A stretch of DNA of 64,000 bases from Calliopum simillimum (lineage: Eukaryota > Arthropoda > Insecta > Diptera > Lauxaniidae). Shown piece by piece: positions 1 through 12,712 of the stretch. Below the pieces are notes generated by a model. The model was not told where the DNA came from, searched no databases, and saw nothing but the letters and a program-made list of their open reading frames with translations. The DNA is taken from positions 162,240,492 through 162,304,491 of the forward strand of contig OX638368.1 in the NCBI GenBank assembly GCA_951812925.1, read 5' to 3'. The position numbers and the translations under genes were made by a program. The first letter of the stretch is position 1; each line of letters starts with the position of its first letter.

Positions 1-2028
1 TTTTTAGCGCGAAAAATGTAAATAAACATAAGGTGAAATGAAATGTCAAATTTATTTTCTGACTACGTTGCCATATGTTATAATTTTAAGATAATAAAAA
101 ATAATCGAAAATAAAACCATTAGGAGTATCGCAAATTAATCAATTTGGTATTTTATTCAAAAATTTCTGAGATATTACGCGAGACATATAATATATTTAA
201 TAAAGTCAAAAAAATAATTTCTATAACTCCCTAATTTGGGACAAAACACCCTAAGTGGTAGGGCCAAAGTAGTAAAAAGTCACCATACCTGGGTGAGTTT
301 CTAAGTTACTAACACAACCAAATAATTTTTTTGCGCTAGTAGTGGAATTCTGCTCCCAGTTTCGCATCTTGATAATAATCTTTGTATGTATGTGAAGATG
401 TATATATGTGTATGCTCTAAAGCACATGGCAAATTCTCTTAATTTTCAATCATTCATATAAATAAATTTGTTTTTGTTTCTTATTGAAATTAAAAAGTTT
501 TTCTAACAAGTTAATCTGTTAGCGTGAACAACTTTGCAGCCTTTTAATTTATAAAGTCACTTTAAAATTCTTTATTGACAACAAAAATTGTAAATACAAA
601 CAAAAAACAAGAACAAAAAACACAAAATTTTTCTTTTCTGTTTGATTTAAAATTTTTTTTTCTTATTGAATTTTTTTGAAAATAATCGCGCAACTAAATT
701 TTTATATTGATTTAAAAAAAATCTGTTATTATGTAATTATGAAAATTGTTTCCATAGAATTATTTAAAAAAGTCTTGACAATTCTCCATTTGTGGTAGCT
801 TTACCCTAATCTTAACTCCGCAAATTGTTTTTCCTTAACATCTCGCTTTAAGTTGATAATTTCAATTCTGAAATTGTAGTTTCCCAAATAATGCAGGACG
901 CTCTTTTGCAATGGGTGGTGCAGTCACTGTCAGCATCATCAGGCAAGCAGATGCTCACCTAAGCAACTGTGAACAGGACGTCTGCAATATCCTGTGTGTA
1001 CTCTTAAGTGGTGCACTTGAGATGAGCGCATCCTTTTTTCACGTCCCAACATAATGATAGTCCTTATTTTGATCCTCTGCAGTGTTTCGTAAATAATCAT
1101 ACGATTTATAAGGGATATTAATGAAATAATTTTTACCCAAAAATAATAAACAAACGGCTCTGTTTCACAAATACTAACCCTTAAGTACGTTGGTTATGTT
1201 GACGTTGAATATTAGTGAGGGTTGCCATATATTTTGTATTCGGTTGCTTTTGGACTTAGTTCAGAAAAAAAGAGGAAGCTCTAAAAATGTTACTTTGTTA
1301 TTTATTATAAACAGATTTCCTATCTTGTCAAACGCTTCAAATGGTAATGATAGTTATATTTTTCCTATGTCAACAAAAACGCCTTAAAACATTTTTACCA
1401 AGCTTCAACTGCCAGTAGATATTGACTTGGTAGCTGATAATATCATTTGGAGTCTTGCTTTGATTCCAATAGATAAACGAGTAAGGGTATAACTTTGGGA
1501 CTGACCAAAAATCAGAATTCAATCAAGTTATGGTTAGTTAAAGTTGCGCTTATCATCCCTGGTATCTGTGCGCAATTTGTTTGCACTACCCCGGATAACG
1601 CTTGCACTATAGAATTATGAAAATTTTGCTTGTTAGTGAGTTGTGTAATTTGGTTATGTTTTCGTGAATAGTGCTCATAAAATTGTCTTTTAAATTTATT
1701 TTTGCAAGGGCGATGGGCGTGTCTGTTGACCGATTTCACACGAACTAACTTTTGCAACAAGGCTAGTGCACAAAATTTTATCGCATTATCTTGCTTAGTT
1801 TTCCTGCAAAAAATTAAGACAGCTATGTGGAGGTGACTTTGATCAAGTGTAGGAAGAGATCTACTGATATATTTTTTTTTTGCATGAGTTCTTCTGGAAA
1901 ACATCTAATGCAATATCGTCGGGTTAAAACTATACATTATGTTATACAAAAAAAGCGAAAATTGAAATCTTCAAAATCCCATACAAAAATTGAATTTCCA
2001 AAGTCCTAAAAAGTTTTTTTCTCAAATA
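1..2028. other. Intergenic or intronic AT-rich DNA
   Basis: Apart from the GC-rich patch near 0.9-1.05 kb I see no gene. Around 1700-1830 the phrase GTGTCTGTTGACCGATTTC recurs near 52150 next to similar CAAGGC and TTGCTTA text, so this is a fragment of a dispersed repeat. The remainder is A/T-rich with no clear structure. Confidence 0.6.
872..1054 (+). CDS. Possible exon in a local GC-rich patch
   Basis: A sharp rise in GC over about 180 bases coincides with a 60-codon open frame lacking low-complexity runs. From ATG 911 it reads MGGAVTVSIIRQADAHLSNC and ends at TAA 1052. ATGCAG just upstream could be an acceptor. No second exon, homology or donor was found, so a conserved noncoding element is an equal alternative. 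Confidence 0.2.
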   Translation, partial: NCSFPNNAGRSFAMGGAVTVSIIRQADAHLSNCEQDVCNILCVLLSGALEMSASFFHVPT

Positions 2029-3418
2029 GTACAATCATTTGGTAGTTTTACCTGGAAAGTTTTGCGGGATTTCTGCAAATGAGTTATTTTATAGATTTCG
2101 ATGTGCTCTTTCAGAATTTCAACTTTGCTACCTCGTATCGTGTTCGCTCGAGCCGCCATATTGAAAAAATGGCGTCCAAAATCAGTTTTTTACAAATATC
2201 TCTTTAACGGTTATATTTAAAGAAAAATTTTTCAGAACAATGTTGTAGCTTATAAAATTTTCTATAAAAATGACCTTTGAATTGTTTTCGTACGACTTAT
2301 AACTCAGGAGATATCTTTATTCAAAATTTTAGAAAAATTAGTAAATTGTGAATGCCACTTATGAGTAGGCACAGTGATATGTCAAGCTTATAATTACGAT
2401 AACTTATGAACGGTGAGTCGCACGTTTAAAATAAAAACACTTATTTATAGGGAATAACTTGCGCTACAAGCTACATACTATCTTTTTTTTATATCACCTA
2501 TAGTTAAGGAGATATTTTTCCCACAAACCTAAAATTTTGAAAAAAAACGTTTTTTCAAAATGGCTCCTAAACGGTTCGTCCTAGAAAAAAAATTGTCAAT
2601 GCATTTTGTAGAACGTTCAATTCCCTATAAGAGTCTATTCGAGCTGTGTTTTCGTCAGACTTACCCTTCATGAGATATCGCGACTTGAAAATCATTCAAA
2701 ATTGAACATAGTAGGGCGCATAGAACAATATTCAATTTTGAATGATTTTCAAGACGCTATATCTCATGAAGGGTAAGTCTGACGAAAAAACAGCTCGAAG
2801 AGACCCTTATAGGAAATTGAACGTTCTACAAAATGCATGGACAATTTTTTTTCTAGGACGAACCGTTTAGGAGCCATTTTGAAAAAACTTTTTTTTTCAA
2901 AATTTTATGTTTGTGGGAAAAATATCTCCTTAACTATAGGTGATATGAAAAAAAAATAATATGTTACTTGTAGCACAAGTTATTCCCTATAAATAGGTGT
3001 TTTTATTTTAAACGTGCGACTCACCGTTCATAAGTTATCGTAGTTATAAGCTTGACACATCACTGTGCCTACTCATAAGTGGCATTCACAATTTACAAAT
3101 TTTTCTAAAATTTTGAATAAAGATATCTCCTGAGTTATAAGTCGTACGAAAACAATTAAAAGATCATTTTTATAGAAAATTTTATAAGCTACAACATTGT
3201 CCTAAAAAATTTTTCTCTAAATATAACCGTTAAAGAGATATTTGTAAAAAACTGATTTTGGACGCCATTTTTCCAATATGGCGGCTCGAGCGAACACGAT
3301 ACGAGGTAGCAAAGTTGAAATTCTGAAAGAGCACATCGAAATCTATAAAATAACTCATTTGCAGAAATCCCGCAAAACTTTCCAGGTAACATCATTTTTT
3401 TCTCCCAAATGATTGTAC
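2029..3418. repeat. Foldback/MITE element with TA target duplication
   Basis: Two arms of about 680 bases form an almost perfect palindrome centred near 2713. The ends are GTACAATCATTTGG and CCAAATGATTGTAC, flanked by TA on both sides, as for Tc1/mariner-type insertion. Short phrases such as GAGATAT, CTCGAGC and TCGTACGAC recur symmetrically. No transposase frame exists, so it is non-autonomous. The high arm identity suggests a recent origin or repeated gene conversion between the arms. Confidence 0.85.
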
Positions 3419-3420
3419 TA

Positions 3421-4256
3421 AAAACATAAAAAATGTAAATGTTGTAGTTTTAACATAACGATATAAATCCGAAAGTTTGAAAACCAAATCTGAATTTGTA
3501 AAACTACAGTGCGTTGGCAACCTTGCATTCTCAATAGTTTTACCTTTGGCGCATCATCACTTTTCAAATGCAAATGCCACTGCTGAGCAGCACGTGTTCG
3601 CGTCAACATGCAATTAAACACCCCTTTTTTCGAGACTTTTTGATGCGCCCAGCTTCTTTGGTTGCCTGATGAGATTTTATAACACAATAACTTCTTCATA
3701 ATGGGTCAAAATGAGCACTTCAAAATGTTGTCTATTTTTTGGATGGATTTTGTTTTTCTTTCCAACAAAATGCTGGGAACTTGCATAGGGTGTGCGAACT
3801 GGCATTTAAAAAACTCATTCTGAACACACAAAACGTATAGAATAAGAGATAAAAAAGAAGAAGCAGCACTCAACCTACTAAATTATATTTAAGAAAATAT
3901 TATTTTTAGGCAGTTGGTGAAGGTTGTTGCCATTTTCATTGACATCCCAAATTAATATTAATTTGTGACACACGCGCGAGTGACGTTTCTGAATTTTCAA
4001 AAGCAATAGTAGAATAATGTTGTGATTAATTTCAAAAGCCCATACCGCTGCAGACGTGGTACGGTACATTTATTTTGTGTGGGACAGTCTGAAATGGTTG
4101 AAGTCATAATTTTCAAGTAGATATTCGTAGGACTAGAACAGGATGCAAAGTAAAATGAGCCAAATGTCTTTTTCGGTGAACAGTAATTAATTAAGCTTAA
4201 CGTTGATATGTTTCGAAATAAAGGATATGCCAAGTTTTTTTCCATGGGAATACATA
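3421..4256. other. Unassigned AT-rich stretch
   Basis: No gene, terminal repeat or tandem array is supported here. Short open frames on both strands show no recognisable protein features. Confidence 0.5.
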
Positions 4257-5452
4257 CAGTGACGGACAAAAAAACATGGTCACCCATTGCTTCAATGTGT
4301 TTTAAACATTTTTTCTATGTTGCGCATAAAAATTCGGGAGACTGCTTGCAGAAAATATGCAAATCTATTATGTGTTTCCAAAACTCAAGTCTGGAAAAAT
4401 TTTTAATCAATTGCTGTGCATATTGAATATTACGTAACGTAATTTTCTACCATTTTTGCCCCCCTTCCCCGGTCGTAACGCAACGTAACAAAACGTACAA
4501 TCCCCTCCCCCCCTAGTAACCTATTAACTTATCAAAAATTAGTTTTGGTAATTTGAATTTAAATATATATTAGCTCATAAAATTAAATACGTTATACGTT
4601 ATATGTGAACGGCCCCTGTTATCATTTTCACAGATTTAAAAATAACGGCTAAATTTTAAGAGGACAAAAAAATAGGTTCACACCGTTTAATACTTTAAAT
4701 AAGGCCCCTTTTTTGCAAAATAGCTTTAGTAAGTACCACTCGATCTCCATTTTGGATAATAGATGACAATTATACCAAAAATAGAACAAAATAGGAAAAC
4801 ATATGAAAAACCGATTCGCATTCGAAAATTTACAATCAGACTGGGACTGCGCAGTAACCGGAAAAAATGACACAAAAACATTTTGTTGGACAAAACAAAA
4901 GTTAATTAAATTGATAGTGATGAAAAACTTGAAGAAAAATAGAACATAATCCTCGCTATATCATCCAAACCTTCAAAACATATAGGTGGCAATATAATAG
5001 TGTGGAGATTTTATATTTCTCGGGGTGCTGTTGGGCCTGTGTAATGCATTTGGGACATAATGGAATCATTTTTTTTTTTTGTCCATATCTTGGAGAAAGT
5101 CATGCTTGCATATGCTGAATGGAGTATGCTAAGCCTTGGTGGACTCAATGTCGAAAAGATGACGCGCAGTGATTTATAATAAGGGTAATGCTACTAAGTA
5201 TGCTGCAATATTATTTTTTTATTTTTCCTACTTTTCAATGATATTTCAACAATGACCCTATTTTTTCGTCCACCATATATTTGATCTTGAATGATTGTTT
5301 TTGTTCTCTATTAGTTAAGGAAAGTAATATTTATGTTGAAGTTAATGGAATTGGAAGTACTATGTAGTTTACGTAATAAAAAAATGTCTTATTAAAAAAA
5401 ATTCTTCCATCAGCTGTTTCAACTGACCCTATTTTTTTTTTGTCCGTCACTG
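4257..5452 (+). mobile_element. Decayed Tc1-like transposon
   Basis: Termini CAGTGACGGACAAAA (left) and its inverse (right) are flanked by TA. The right end has a second internal copy of the TCAAC..TGACCCTATTTTTT phrase (5240-5273 and 5415-5449), an IR/DR arrangement known in some Tc1-like elements. Transposase remnants on the plus strand include GGNIIVWRFYISRGAVGPV (from about 4985) and LHMLNGVC/YAEWSML (about 5105-5130), matching the GGG..MVWGCF..GVGP and LLPYAEW blocks of Tc1 transposases. Multiple frameshifts and stops make it inactive. A TACGTAACG-rich segment (4428-4620) looks like a secondary insertion. Confidence 0.78.
4428..4620. repeat. ACGTAACG-rich insertion inside the Tc1 relic
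   Basis: The text changes abruptly to ATTACGTAACGTAATTTTC, C-rich blocks (CCCCCCTTCCCC, CCCCTCCCCCCC), repeated GTAACG and a GTGAACGGCCCC end. This resembles the GGGGCCGTTCAC..TTACGTAACG class of fly and mosquito MITEs. Both ends were not confirmed. Confidence 0.4.
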
Positions 5453-5454
5453 TA

Positions 5455-6157
5455 ATACTGGTTTTGTTGTTTACATTTTTATCATTTTATGACAAATATA
5501 TTATACCAATTTTCGAAACTTATAAATTTTCAAAAATCTTTTTAATTTTCTTGTTTTTGTATTTTCATTCACATTTACATAATTAGAGAAGTAAACTATT
5601 TTCCCAAAATTTTTTACTTGAGAATTCGTGTTATTTTATAAATTGTTTTCTTTCGACAAAATGATTAATTGGCCATGTTGTGCCATAAGATTATTTTTTC
5701 TGCTTGCTTATTCTATTGAACACATTTTAGTTTTAGTTTTTTTGTATTTATCTTTAGAAGAACCACAAAAAAAAGTGTGAAGTGAACAAATTACTAAACA
5801 AATATACAAATATTGAAATGACAAATTGGTAAATTCTCGTTATTATCATAATGTTCACAAATTTTTGTGGCAAAACCGAACAGAACATCGTATGGAACAA
5901 CTACTTACTTAATGATGACAGTCGAGTGTTTTTTTCGATTCAATTCGACTTTTTCTTTGTGAGAGATCCTTTACGTCAGCCATGTGCCATGTGTGTGGAG
6001 AAATGAAACTATTAATTCTGCATTCCAGATTCTCCTCTACGAAACGATCAATGCTGTTACTACTCTAATCTTCTAAACAAATGACGCGCAAAAAGTGAAT
6101 TTTTCTTTAGTTGGATGACAGCTTATAAAGATATTTTTAAATGCTTATTAGATTTTT
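5455..6157. other. Unassigned AT-rich stretch
   Basis: I see no gene or clear repeat structure. Confidence 0.45.
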
Positions 6158-6159
6158 AT

Positions 6160-7030
6160 AGGCGAGGAGCCGGGAATACTAAAAGTGCCGTCATCGCGGA
6201 TTCTGAAATTTTTAATGCAAAATGGTAGTTTACACTAAGACGAATAAGAAAAGCTTGGTCAGCATAGTTGTAGCCTGGCAGAAATATTTTTAAATGATCT
6301 TTGAATTATTAAATTTTCGAAATGTTTTGCCGTCATCGCGGATTTTGATCAATCTTAATATTAATCGATGGTAAATTTCATAACCATTCAGAAAAAATCC
6401 GGCTGACCTATTTTAATGGTGCGACAGTGGGTACTTCCGGCAGTTTCTAAGCTCGCATACCAAGATATTTATAAGTTTGACATTAAAACACATAAATTAA
6501 AAAAAAAAAAAACAAATTTCCGTGATAACCCAGTGTGCCAGACGGTTCATATCTTCGCTTTTTTACCCGCTACGGATCCGTTACTGATCCGTTTGCGGGA
6601 GGAATTCCAAAAAAAAAAACGATTCGCTTTTTTTTTGGGAATCTCTCCCGCCAACGGATCAGTAACGGATCCGTAACGGGTAAAAAAGCGAAGATATGAA
6701 CCGTCTGGCACACTGGGAACAGAGAAATTGTATCCACCATTAAAATAGGTCTGCGGGTCATTTTCGGCAAAAAAAAATTGGTCGGCCGGATTTTTTCTGA
6801 ATGGTTATGAAATTTACCATCGATTAATATTAAGATTGATCAAAATCCGCGATGACGGCAAAACATTTCGAAAATTTAATAATTCAAAAATAATTTAAAA
6901 ATATTTCTGCCAGGCTACAATCATGCTGACCAAGCTTTTCTTATTCGTCTTAGTGTAAACTACCATTTTGCATTAAAAATTTCAGAATCCGCAATGACGG
7001 CACTTTTGGTATTGCCGGCTCCCGGACTAT
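6160..7030. repeat. Foldback element with a nested hairpin
   Basis: The arms (about 6160-6415 and 6775-7030) are inverted copies starting near GGAGCCGG and carrying TGCCGTCATCGCGGATT twice per arm. Between the arms sits a second, independent palindrome (6529-6717). No coding capacity is supported; the short open frames here are translations of the hairpin. Confidence 0.8.
6529..6717. mobile_element. 189 bp hairpin MITE, CCCAGTGTGCC termini
   Basis: A near-perfect palindrome bounded by CCCAGTGTGCCAGACGG and its inverse, rich in GGATCCGTAACGG/CCGTTACGGATCC. The same terminus and inner motif define the larger element at 12330-13331. No target duplication could be read with confidence. Confidence 0.72.
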
Positions 7031-7032
7031 TA

Positions 7033-8416
7033 CGTAAGTATTTAACCTAATTATCTAACAGGAAAAAGGAAGCATTCTTATCAACAGAATAGCCACATGA
7101 AAACAACTTTTTTTGGAATAGAAATATTTGAACAGTTCTTCTATTACTATAATAGAAAAGGTGGACAACATCAATAAATTGGGTAGTGCCAAAATATCTT
7201 GGAAAAAAATTGTCAAATTGCGGATTACTCTGCTATGTGTATGAACCATTTCAATGGTTCTAGAAAGAACTAAGCAGAATTAACTTTTTGTTGTAAATAG
7301 CTATGCAAGTGTAACTTCTTGTCGTTACCGGTTGTTTTACTTCACCACACGTTAAAGTCACCACATGCTTGTCGGTTTGTGCATTTACTGCTTGCTGCTC
7401 CTTTTTGCATATGACACAACATGGAATGGCGCTAAATTACAGTAGTTTAATATTTATGTTACAATATTTTTTTTTGTATCAGTTACATTCTGCTCTACAT
7501 GAAATTTAATTTTCTTAATTCATGCAATCTACCTCTTTCTTAGCCATATCGCCCCCCCTTCCTCTCCCTCCCATTGAAACAGTTACTTTATTAAAATTGT
7601 TTTTCCCTACAAAAATATTAATACAACATAATAATTTTTATAATAATAGGAAAGAATTTCATTAAGGTGATCATAACTCTCTTAATGACGATATTAAAAG
7701 TTTTTAGTACTCACCATACACCCGCCCCCTACATTCGTTCGAAACTGACACACGCTTGGCATCTCATATCTCGTACGAACATGTCAGCCATATTGAATCC
7801 ACCTCATGCAACGCATTGAGCCACAAATTTTAGTGTCCCATATAAAAAAATAAAAATTCTTAATGACTTCTACATTCATAGTCATCGTTGCGTATAAAAT
7901 TATTGTTTTTTTTTTTCTTTTTTTTTGGTCTGTTTTCGCTTATTATGCCAAATGGCGAAGAAATGCGTGAGGAGGGGAATGTGTGAGGGGACTCAACGTA
8001 CAAAACAGCAAAAAGTATTGTGCATAAAATCGTAGTAAAAGTGAAACAAAAATGAAAATGTAATGAAAACAAACGGAAATGAATCAAAAGTTTTCCCGTC
8101 AATAATTTTCCTCCTCTGATGGCGCTTTTGCCTCCCGCCATACATTTCTTTCGACTGAGTTAAGGCCTTAATTTACTGTTGAATGTTGTTGTTGTTGTTT
8201 GTTGATATTAAAAATGCCAAAAACTTTATTAAAAACTCAATCGGCCAGCTTGTGTTCTTTTCTGATTTTTTATATTTGAAAGTAGAATCAGAGATGTGTT
8301 GACTATGACTTGGATGGATATGATAATCAAACTTTTAAATGCAAACTAAATGACAGGTGCGAATAGTTAGTGGAATCTTAAATCCAAAAACAATGATATC
8401 GGAAAAAAATTTATTT
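7033..8416. other. Non-genic stretch with microsatellites
   Basis: Contains C-rich CCCCCCCTTCCTCTCCCTCCC near 7550, a GTT repeat near 8185-8205 and ordinary AT-rich text. The minus-strand frame at 7860-8141 ends in a poly-Lys/Asn run and has no domain. Confidence 0.5.
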
Positions 8417-8806
8417 GTATACAGGGTTATCGGGAAGCGGTAGAACACCGAAAAATGTAAGATTTCTGTGTCTATTGTGAACAACTTTTCTTTATTTTAC
8501 CCCTTTTTCGAAATTCGCAAAACCAAAGGAGTTATTTGAGTAATTTTATAAAGTGACAAAAGTAATGTCATACACATTGTGTCCCACATTATGCCATCAA
8601 TTTCACACAATGAAGTAAACTTTTCGTGCAAATAAGGCTCGATTTAATTCATTTTTAACAAATTCGTATTATGACATTACTTCTGTCCCTCTAATTACTT
8701 ACTCCAATAACCATGTTGGTTTTGCGAATTTGGAAAAATAGAATTAAGAAAAGTTGTTCAGAATAGTCCCACCGATAGTCTACCGATTCCCAACCATCCT
8801 ATATAC
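8417..8806. mobile_element. TA-type MITE (TATACAGGGT termini)
   Basis: About 390 bases with imperfect inverted ends (GTATACAGGGTTATCGGGAA and GTATATAGGATGGTTGGGAA). Inverted sub-blocks, such as TTTTGCGAATT and the ATGACATTACTT region, run through the body. TA next to both ends suggests mariner-type mobilisation. Confidence 0.65.
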
Positions 8807-9555
8807 GTGCGTTTTTACACACGAGATAAATTCTTACTAAATTTTCCTACTGTTTCTTATTTATTTAGTCCTTTTTGTTATCGACTGCTCAACGTGTGCT
8901 TGTTCAAATAGTTCCAAGATTTTTGCTCTGTAGTGCCACTTGTAATATAAGGAATTTAACCTACAGATCAGTTTCAGGAAAAGCACGGTTTTCGTTATGG
9001 CTTCTTGTAGAATCAAAACGGTCAACTGCAAAGGAGGTTAAGGCCATTGAAAACGCTTCGGATTTACTTTAAATGATTTCAGGCAAAGACACTCAATATA
9101 CATACATATATGGAAAAGAGATTTCCTAAAAAGTATCTTCCGTAGGACTGTGCAAATCTAATTTTAAGAGACCGAAACTATATTGAGAATCTTAACTGGT
9201 GTTATTGCTGGAAACTGTTTTTATGGCAAACACTTCGCGAAGCTTTGTCAGTTCAACATCGGGGATCAGCATAACTTTTTCGCCTCCTTAAATGTATTAG
9301 CACCAAAGGATCTTAAGTCTTTAAATTCTGAAATGTGTTATTAAATTATTGAAGCAGGTTGATAAGATCCATCTGTTTATGGGATTTGCACTGGGCTCAT
9401 TCGTGACTTGAGTCATCTCCCAAAAATAACGGGACCAAAATTATATCTAGATATAAGGGTAAATCTCCGAAAAATGTATCAAAACATGCTTGATTTTGTC
9501 CCCACCTATTTTTTTTGTATTCCTATATATTGAAGATATAGAATATGATGACCTT
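8807..9555. other. Unassigned stretch
   Basis: A 65-codon frame at 8875-9072 opens without an ATG and has no recognisable features. I see nothing else. Confidence 0.4.
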
Positions 9556-9559
9556 TAAT

Positions 9560-10190
9560 TCTGAAACCTTTTTAAAAAATGCACATATACTTTCAGGATT
9601 GCCATGTTTTTTTTTTTTTTTTTTTTTTTGAAAGTTTCACTTAAACAATATATTTAAAAAATTAAAATAAAATTTTAGTCTCAAATCGCTTAAATAAACT
9701 ATTAAAACATCCAACAAATTATACTTTTTTCGACTAAATTGAAATTTTTGGTTTCAGAAACGCACAGATAAACTTTTTTAAAATTGTACAAAAAATTTCA
9801 AGGTTGGCATATGCTTTTTTTAAGTTTTGCTTAAATCATGTATTTAAAAAAAAATTAGTCACTAAACAATTATTAAACTTTCTAAAAACAGAGTAAAAAC
9901 TTTCGGTGCTGCCACCGTTGTGTTTGTTTTTTATATTTCTTTTTATTTCAAGTATCAAAAATTAACAAAAAAAGTGTTGTATTTTTTTATAATTTTAGAA
10001 AAGTTTATCTGAGCGTTTCTGAAACCAAAAATGTTGTCAAAAAATTAAGAATTATACAAGATTTTCGGCAATAAAGAGGTGGCAACCCTAAGAATGTATG
10101 GTGGAATTTTAAAAAGTTTATTTAAGTGTTTTAAGACTAAATAAAAATTTTAATTTTTAAAATAAATAGTTTAAGCACAACTAACAAAAA
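9560..10190. repeat. Foldback built of AGATAAACTTTTTTAAAA units (copy 1)
   Basis: Direct units carrying GTTTCAGAAACGCACAG and AGATAAACTTTTTTAAAATT in the left half reappear inverted in the right half as AAAGTTTATCTGAGCG and TTCTGAAACC. Phrases such as GGATTGCCA and GGCAACCCTAAG sit at equivalent spots. A T29-like run lies at 9608. The same family occurs at 59056-60521. Confidence 0.68.
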
Positions 10191-10191
10191 A

Positions 10192-12329
10192 AACTAGGAG
10201 AATGACGAAATGTTGCAAAAACAGTAACATCACAAAAAATAGCAATTATTTAAAAAAAAATTAAACTGATGAACAGCCCCTCTAATTTTTTACAGAATTA
10301 ATTATATAAAGATTAAATAATATGCTTAGTAATAAAAAAAAATTTTACGCAGAGAATGATACACACTTGCGTTCTTTACAAAATTTTTAAATTAAAAACA
10401 AAAACACTATCGAAAAACCAAAACTGACTGAGTTGGACTGACTGAGTGTGAATCTCTTCTTTCTCTTCATTTTCAGTTCCCTTTTTACTCAATATTTAAA
10501 ATCTTTACAGTTACAATTAGAAAAACTGAGCGGAGATACTCCAAAATGAGGGACCAACATCTATTTATTTCAATTCTATAAAAAAAAAATATTTTCGAAG
10601 AGTTAACACAGAAAAACAGTAGCTGAAATATATATGTGTACAAACAATGTCGTACAAGTTTTTTTAGAAAATAACGTAATATGCGAGACGAGCAAATTAA
10701 GTGCACTAAGAAGCGATAAGGGACAGGACGGAGAATGACTTATAACACTTTATGTTATAATTTCTTAATAAAATAATAAAAACTATTTTCTTTTTTTGTA
10801 AGTTATTCGAATAGAAGCTTTGGTTAAGTATCTGTATTTAATAGTTAAAATATCGAATCTTAAATTTAAACATGTTTTCGACCCCCGGAACTTCGGATGG
10901 TACATTTTTAGGAGAAACACCCATTTACAATCATTAAGCAAATATACATATAACTTTTATTTTGCGATTGCGAATACTAGACAATATTTGTGAATCCAAA
11001 TTGCTTCTAGTGATTCAAATGATTTTCATTGTCAGTCTCTCTACCATCTCTAGAAAAAATCAAATAAATATATGGCCCAAATGTAATCTCGTATGTCTGT
11101 TAGTAAAGTACGAGTACATTGTATATGAAAATGGGACAAATAAAAATTTCGCATATTTTTTGGTATTTTTTTTTATTATTTTTTTTTTTCAATATTTTTA
11201 CAACACTTAATTGTTGTTGTTGTTGTTGGCAATTATCGGAATTAATTTCATTTATTACAACATGAAATTACTACAGATATTCGTATGTTTTTATTCGCAT
11301 ATTCACCGCATAAAAAGGCGAATATTTTGCGAATTCGAACTTAATAATAATGTGGTCGTTTGGATGGTGATGCTTGGCCAAGCCCGTCCATAGAAGATAA
11401 TAACGGAGTAGCAACAACAACAATGTTGTTGGTTATATAGCACATTTTGTTGCTGTTGCTGCTGCTGCCAATTTTAAGTGTTTTGTTGTTGTGATCTAGA
11501 GAGGCATTTATCTTTTCAATACATTTTGTTTAATAAATAGACATATGTACATATGTGTGTAACCACAAACCCATGTGAATGAACATACATGCGTGCACGC
11601 ACCTATAAAATTTGTTGTTAATTTTTGTTGTAGCCGCTTTTGTATAATAACAACAACAACACATGCAAAAATATGCTGATTGTGTTAATTGTGCGCTTTT
11701 GAAAAATGTATTTTCTATATTTCGGTATAGATCTCATCATATTGCCACAACAAATAATTTATAGAGAACAATCTTTTTCCCCTTTTTCTTTTTGCTAATT
11801 GAAGGATTTACATACAGGAGTGTGTTTGTACTAGGGATGCCAATTTATGTTCTTTTTGAAGTCCCGGGATTTTTGGGATCGTACAATTTAATCCTAGAAT
11901 TCCTGGATGATTTTGGGATTGGTCTGAATTTTTATTTTATTACCAAAAATTGTCAAATTATTTCAAAGATTTAAAGAAAAACAAGTAACGTGGGTAAGGC
12001 CGAGAGGGGACGATATAAAAAAAAGGCTAGGATTCCGGGATTGAAATCCCTTGTATGTACATAATATGGTCATATATTCAGTAAAAAGCAATTAAAGATG
12101 TATAACTTTTTGTTGGACCATTCAATTTCCAATTAATATTTCTATGGTGAAATATTAATGCCCATAAAATGTTCTGAAGTTGATTGTATGTAAATGTTAA
12201 CATGTTCATAAAAATTTGGCAGCAATTTTTATTTAATAATGGTTACTTATATCAGCCAGTGGTCGAAATTCGATCGTACATAGACAGTGAAGTGAATTGT
12301 AACCCTAACAAATAACAAGTTACTGCTTT
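10192..12329. other. Non-genic stretch with GTT/CAA and GCT microsatellites
   Basis: (GTT)n tracts near 11210-11228, CAACAACAACAA and GTTGCTGTTGCTGCTGC tracts near 11410-11475, and CAACAACAAC near 11650. Short AT-rich open frames carry no domains. CATATGTACATATGTGTG-type repeats occur near 11540. Confidence 0.5.
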
Positions 12330-12636
12330 CCCAGTGTGCCAAACGGACTCGTTTCGGATCCGTAACGGGTTCATATTTTCGTACTTTTTATCCGTTACGG
12401 AATCCGTTACGTATGCGTTACTGATCCGTTTGCGGGAAGGATTCCTAAAAAAAAAAAACGAATCGTTTTTTCTACTTTTATGGATCCGTTTCGAACATGT
12501 AACGTACATCAAAAACGAATTCAAAACAGATTCGCTTTTAATAATGTTAATGCTGCCTATAAAAAAAAAAGAAAAATGGTGAAGCGCTTATTTTTAATAA
12601 AAAAAAACAAAATAACAAAAAAAAAAAAAAATTACT

Positions 12637-12712
12637 AGCCCGAGCCGAACCCAGACTCCCGGAGTATTACTTTTTAAACACGAGACGTTAGACAACTAGG
12701 CTATGAACCGAT
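12637..12712 (-). tRNA. tRNA-like pseudogene / Pol III promoter module 1
   Basis: On the minus strand TAGCCTAGTTGTCTAACG fits an A box with D-arm, and GGGTTCGGCTCGGG fits a B box about 45 bases downstream. The stretch is followed by a T14 run with further T-tracts, a natural Pol III terminator. The cloverleaf is imperfect, so this is not a functional tRNA gene. Confidence 0.5.

Noticed and set aside
6416..6770. Similar proteins on both strands (FAFLPATDPLLIR and FAFLPVTDPLLIR)
   Set aside because: They are the two strands of one hairpin MITE, not a gene family.
9601..9630. Long T run as a Pol III terminator or poly-A tail of a retrocopy
   Set aside because: No A/B box or coding remnant lies on either side; it is a homopolymer inside a foldback unit.
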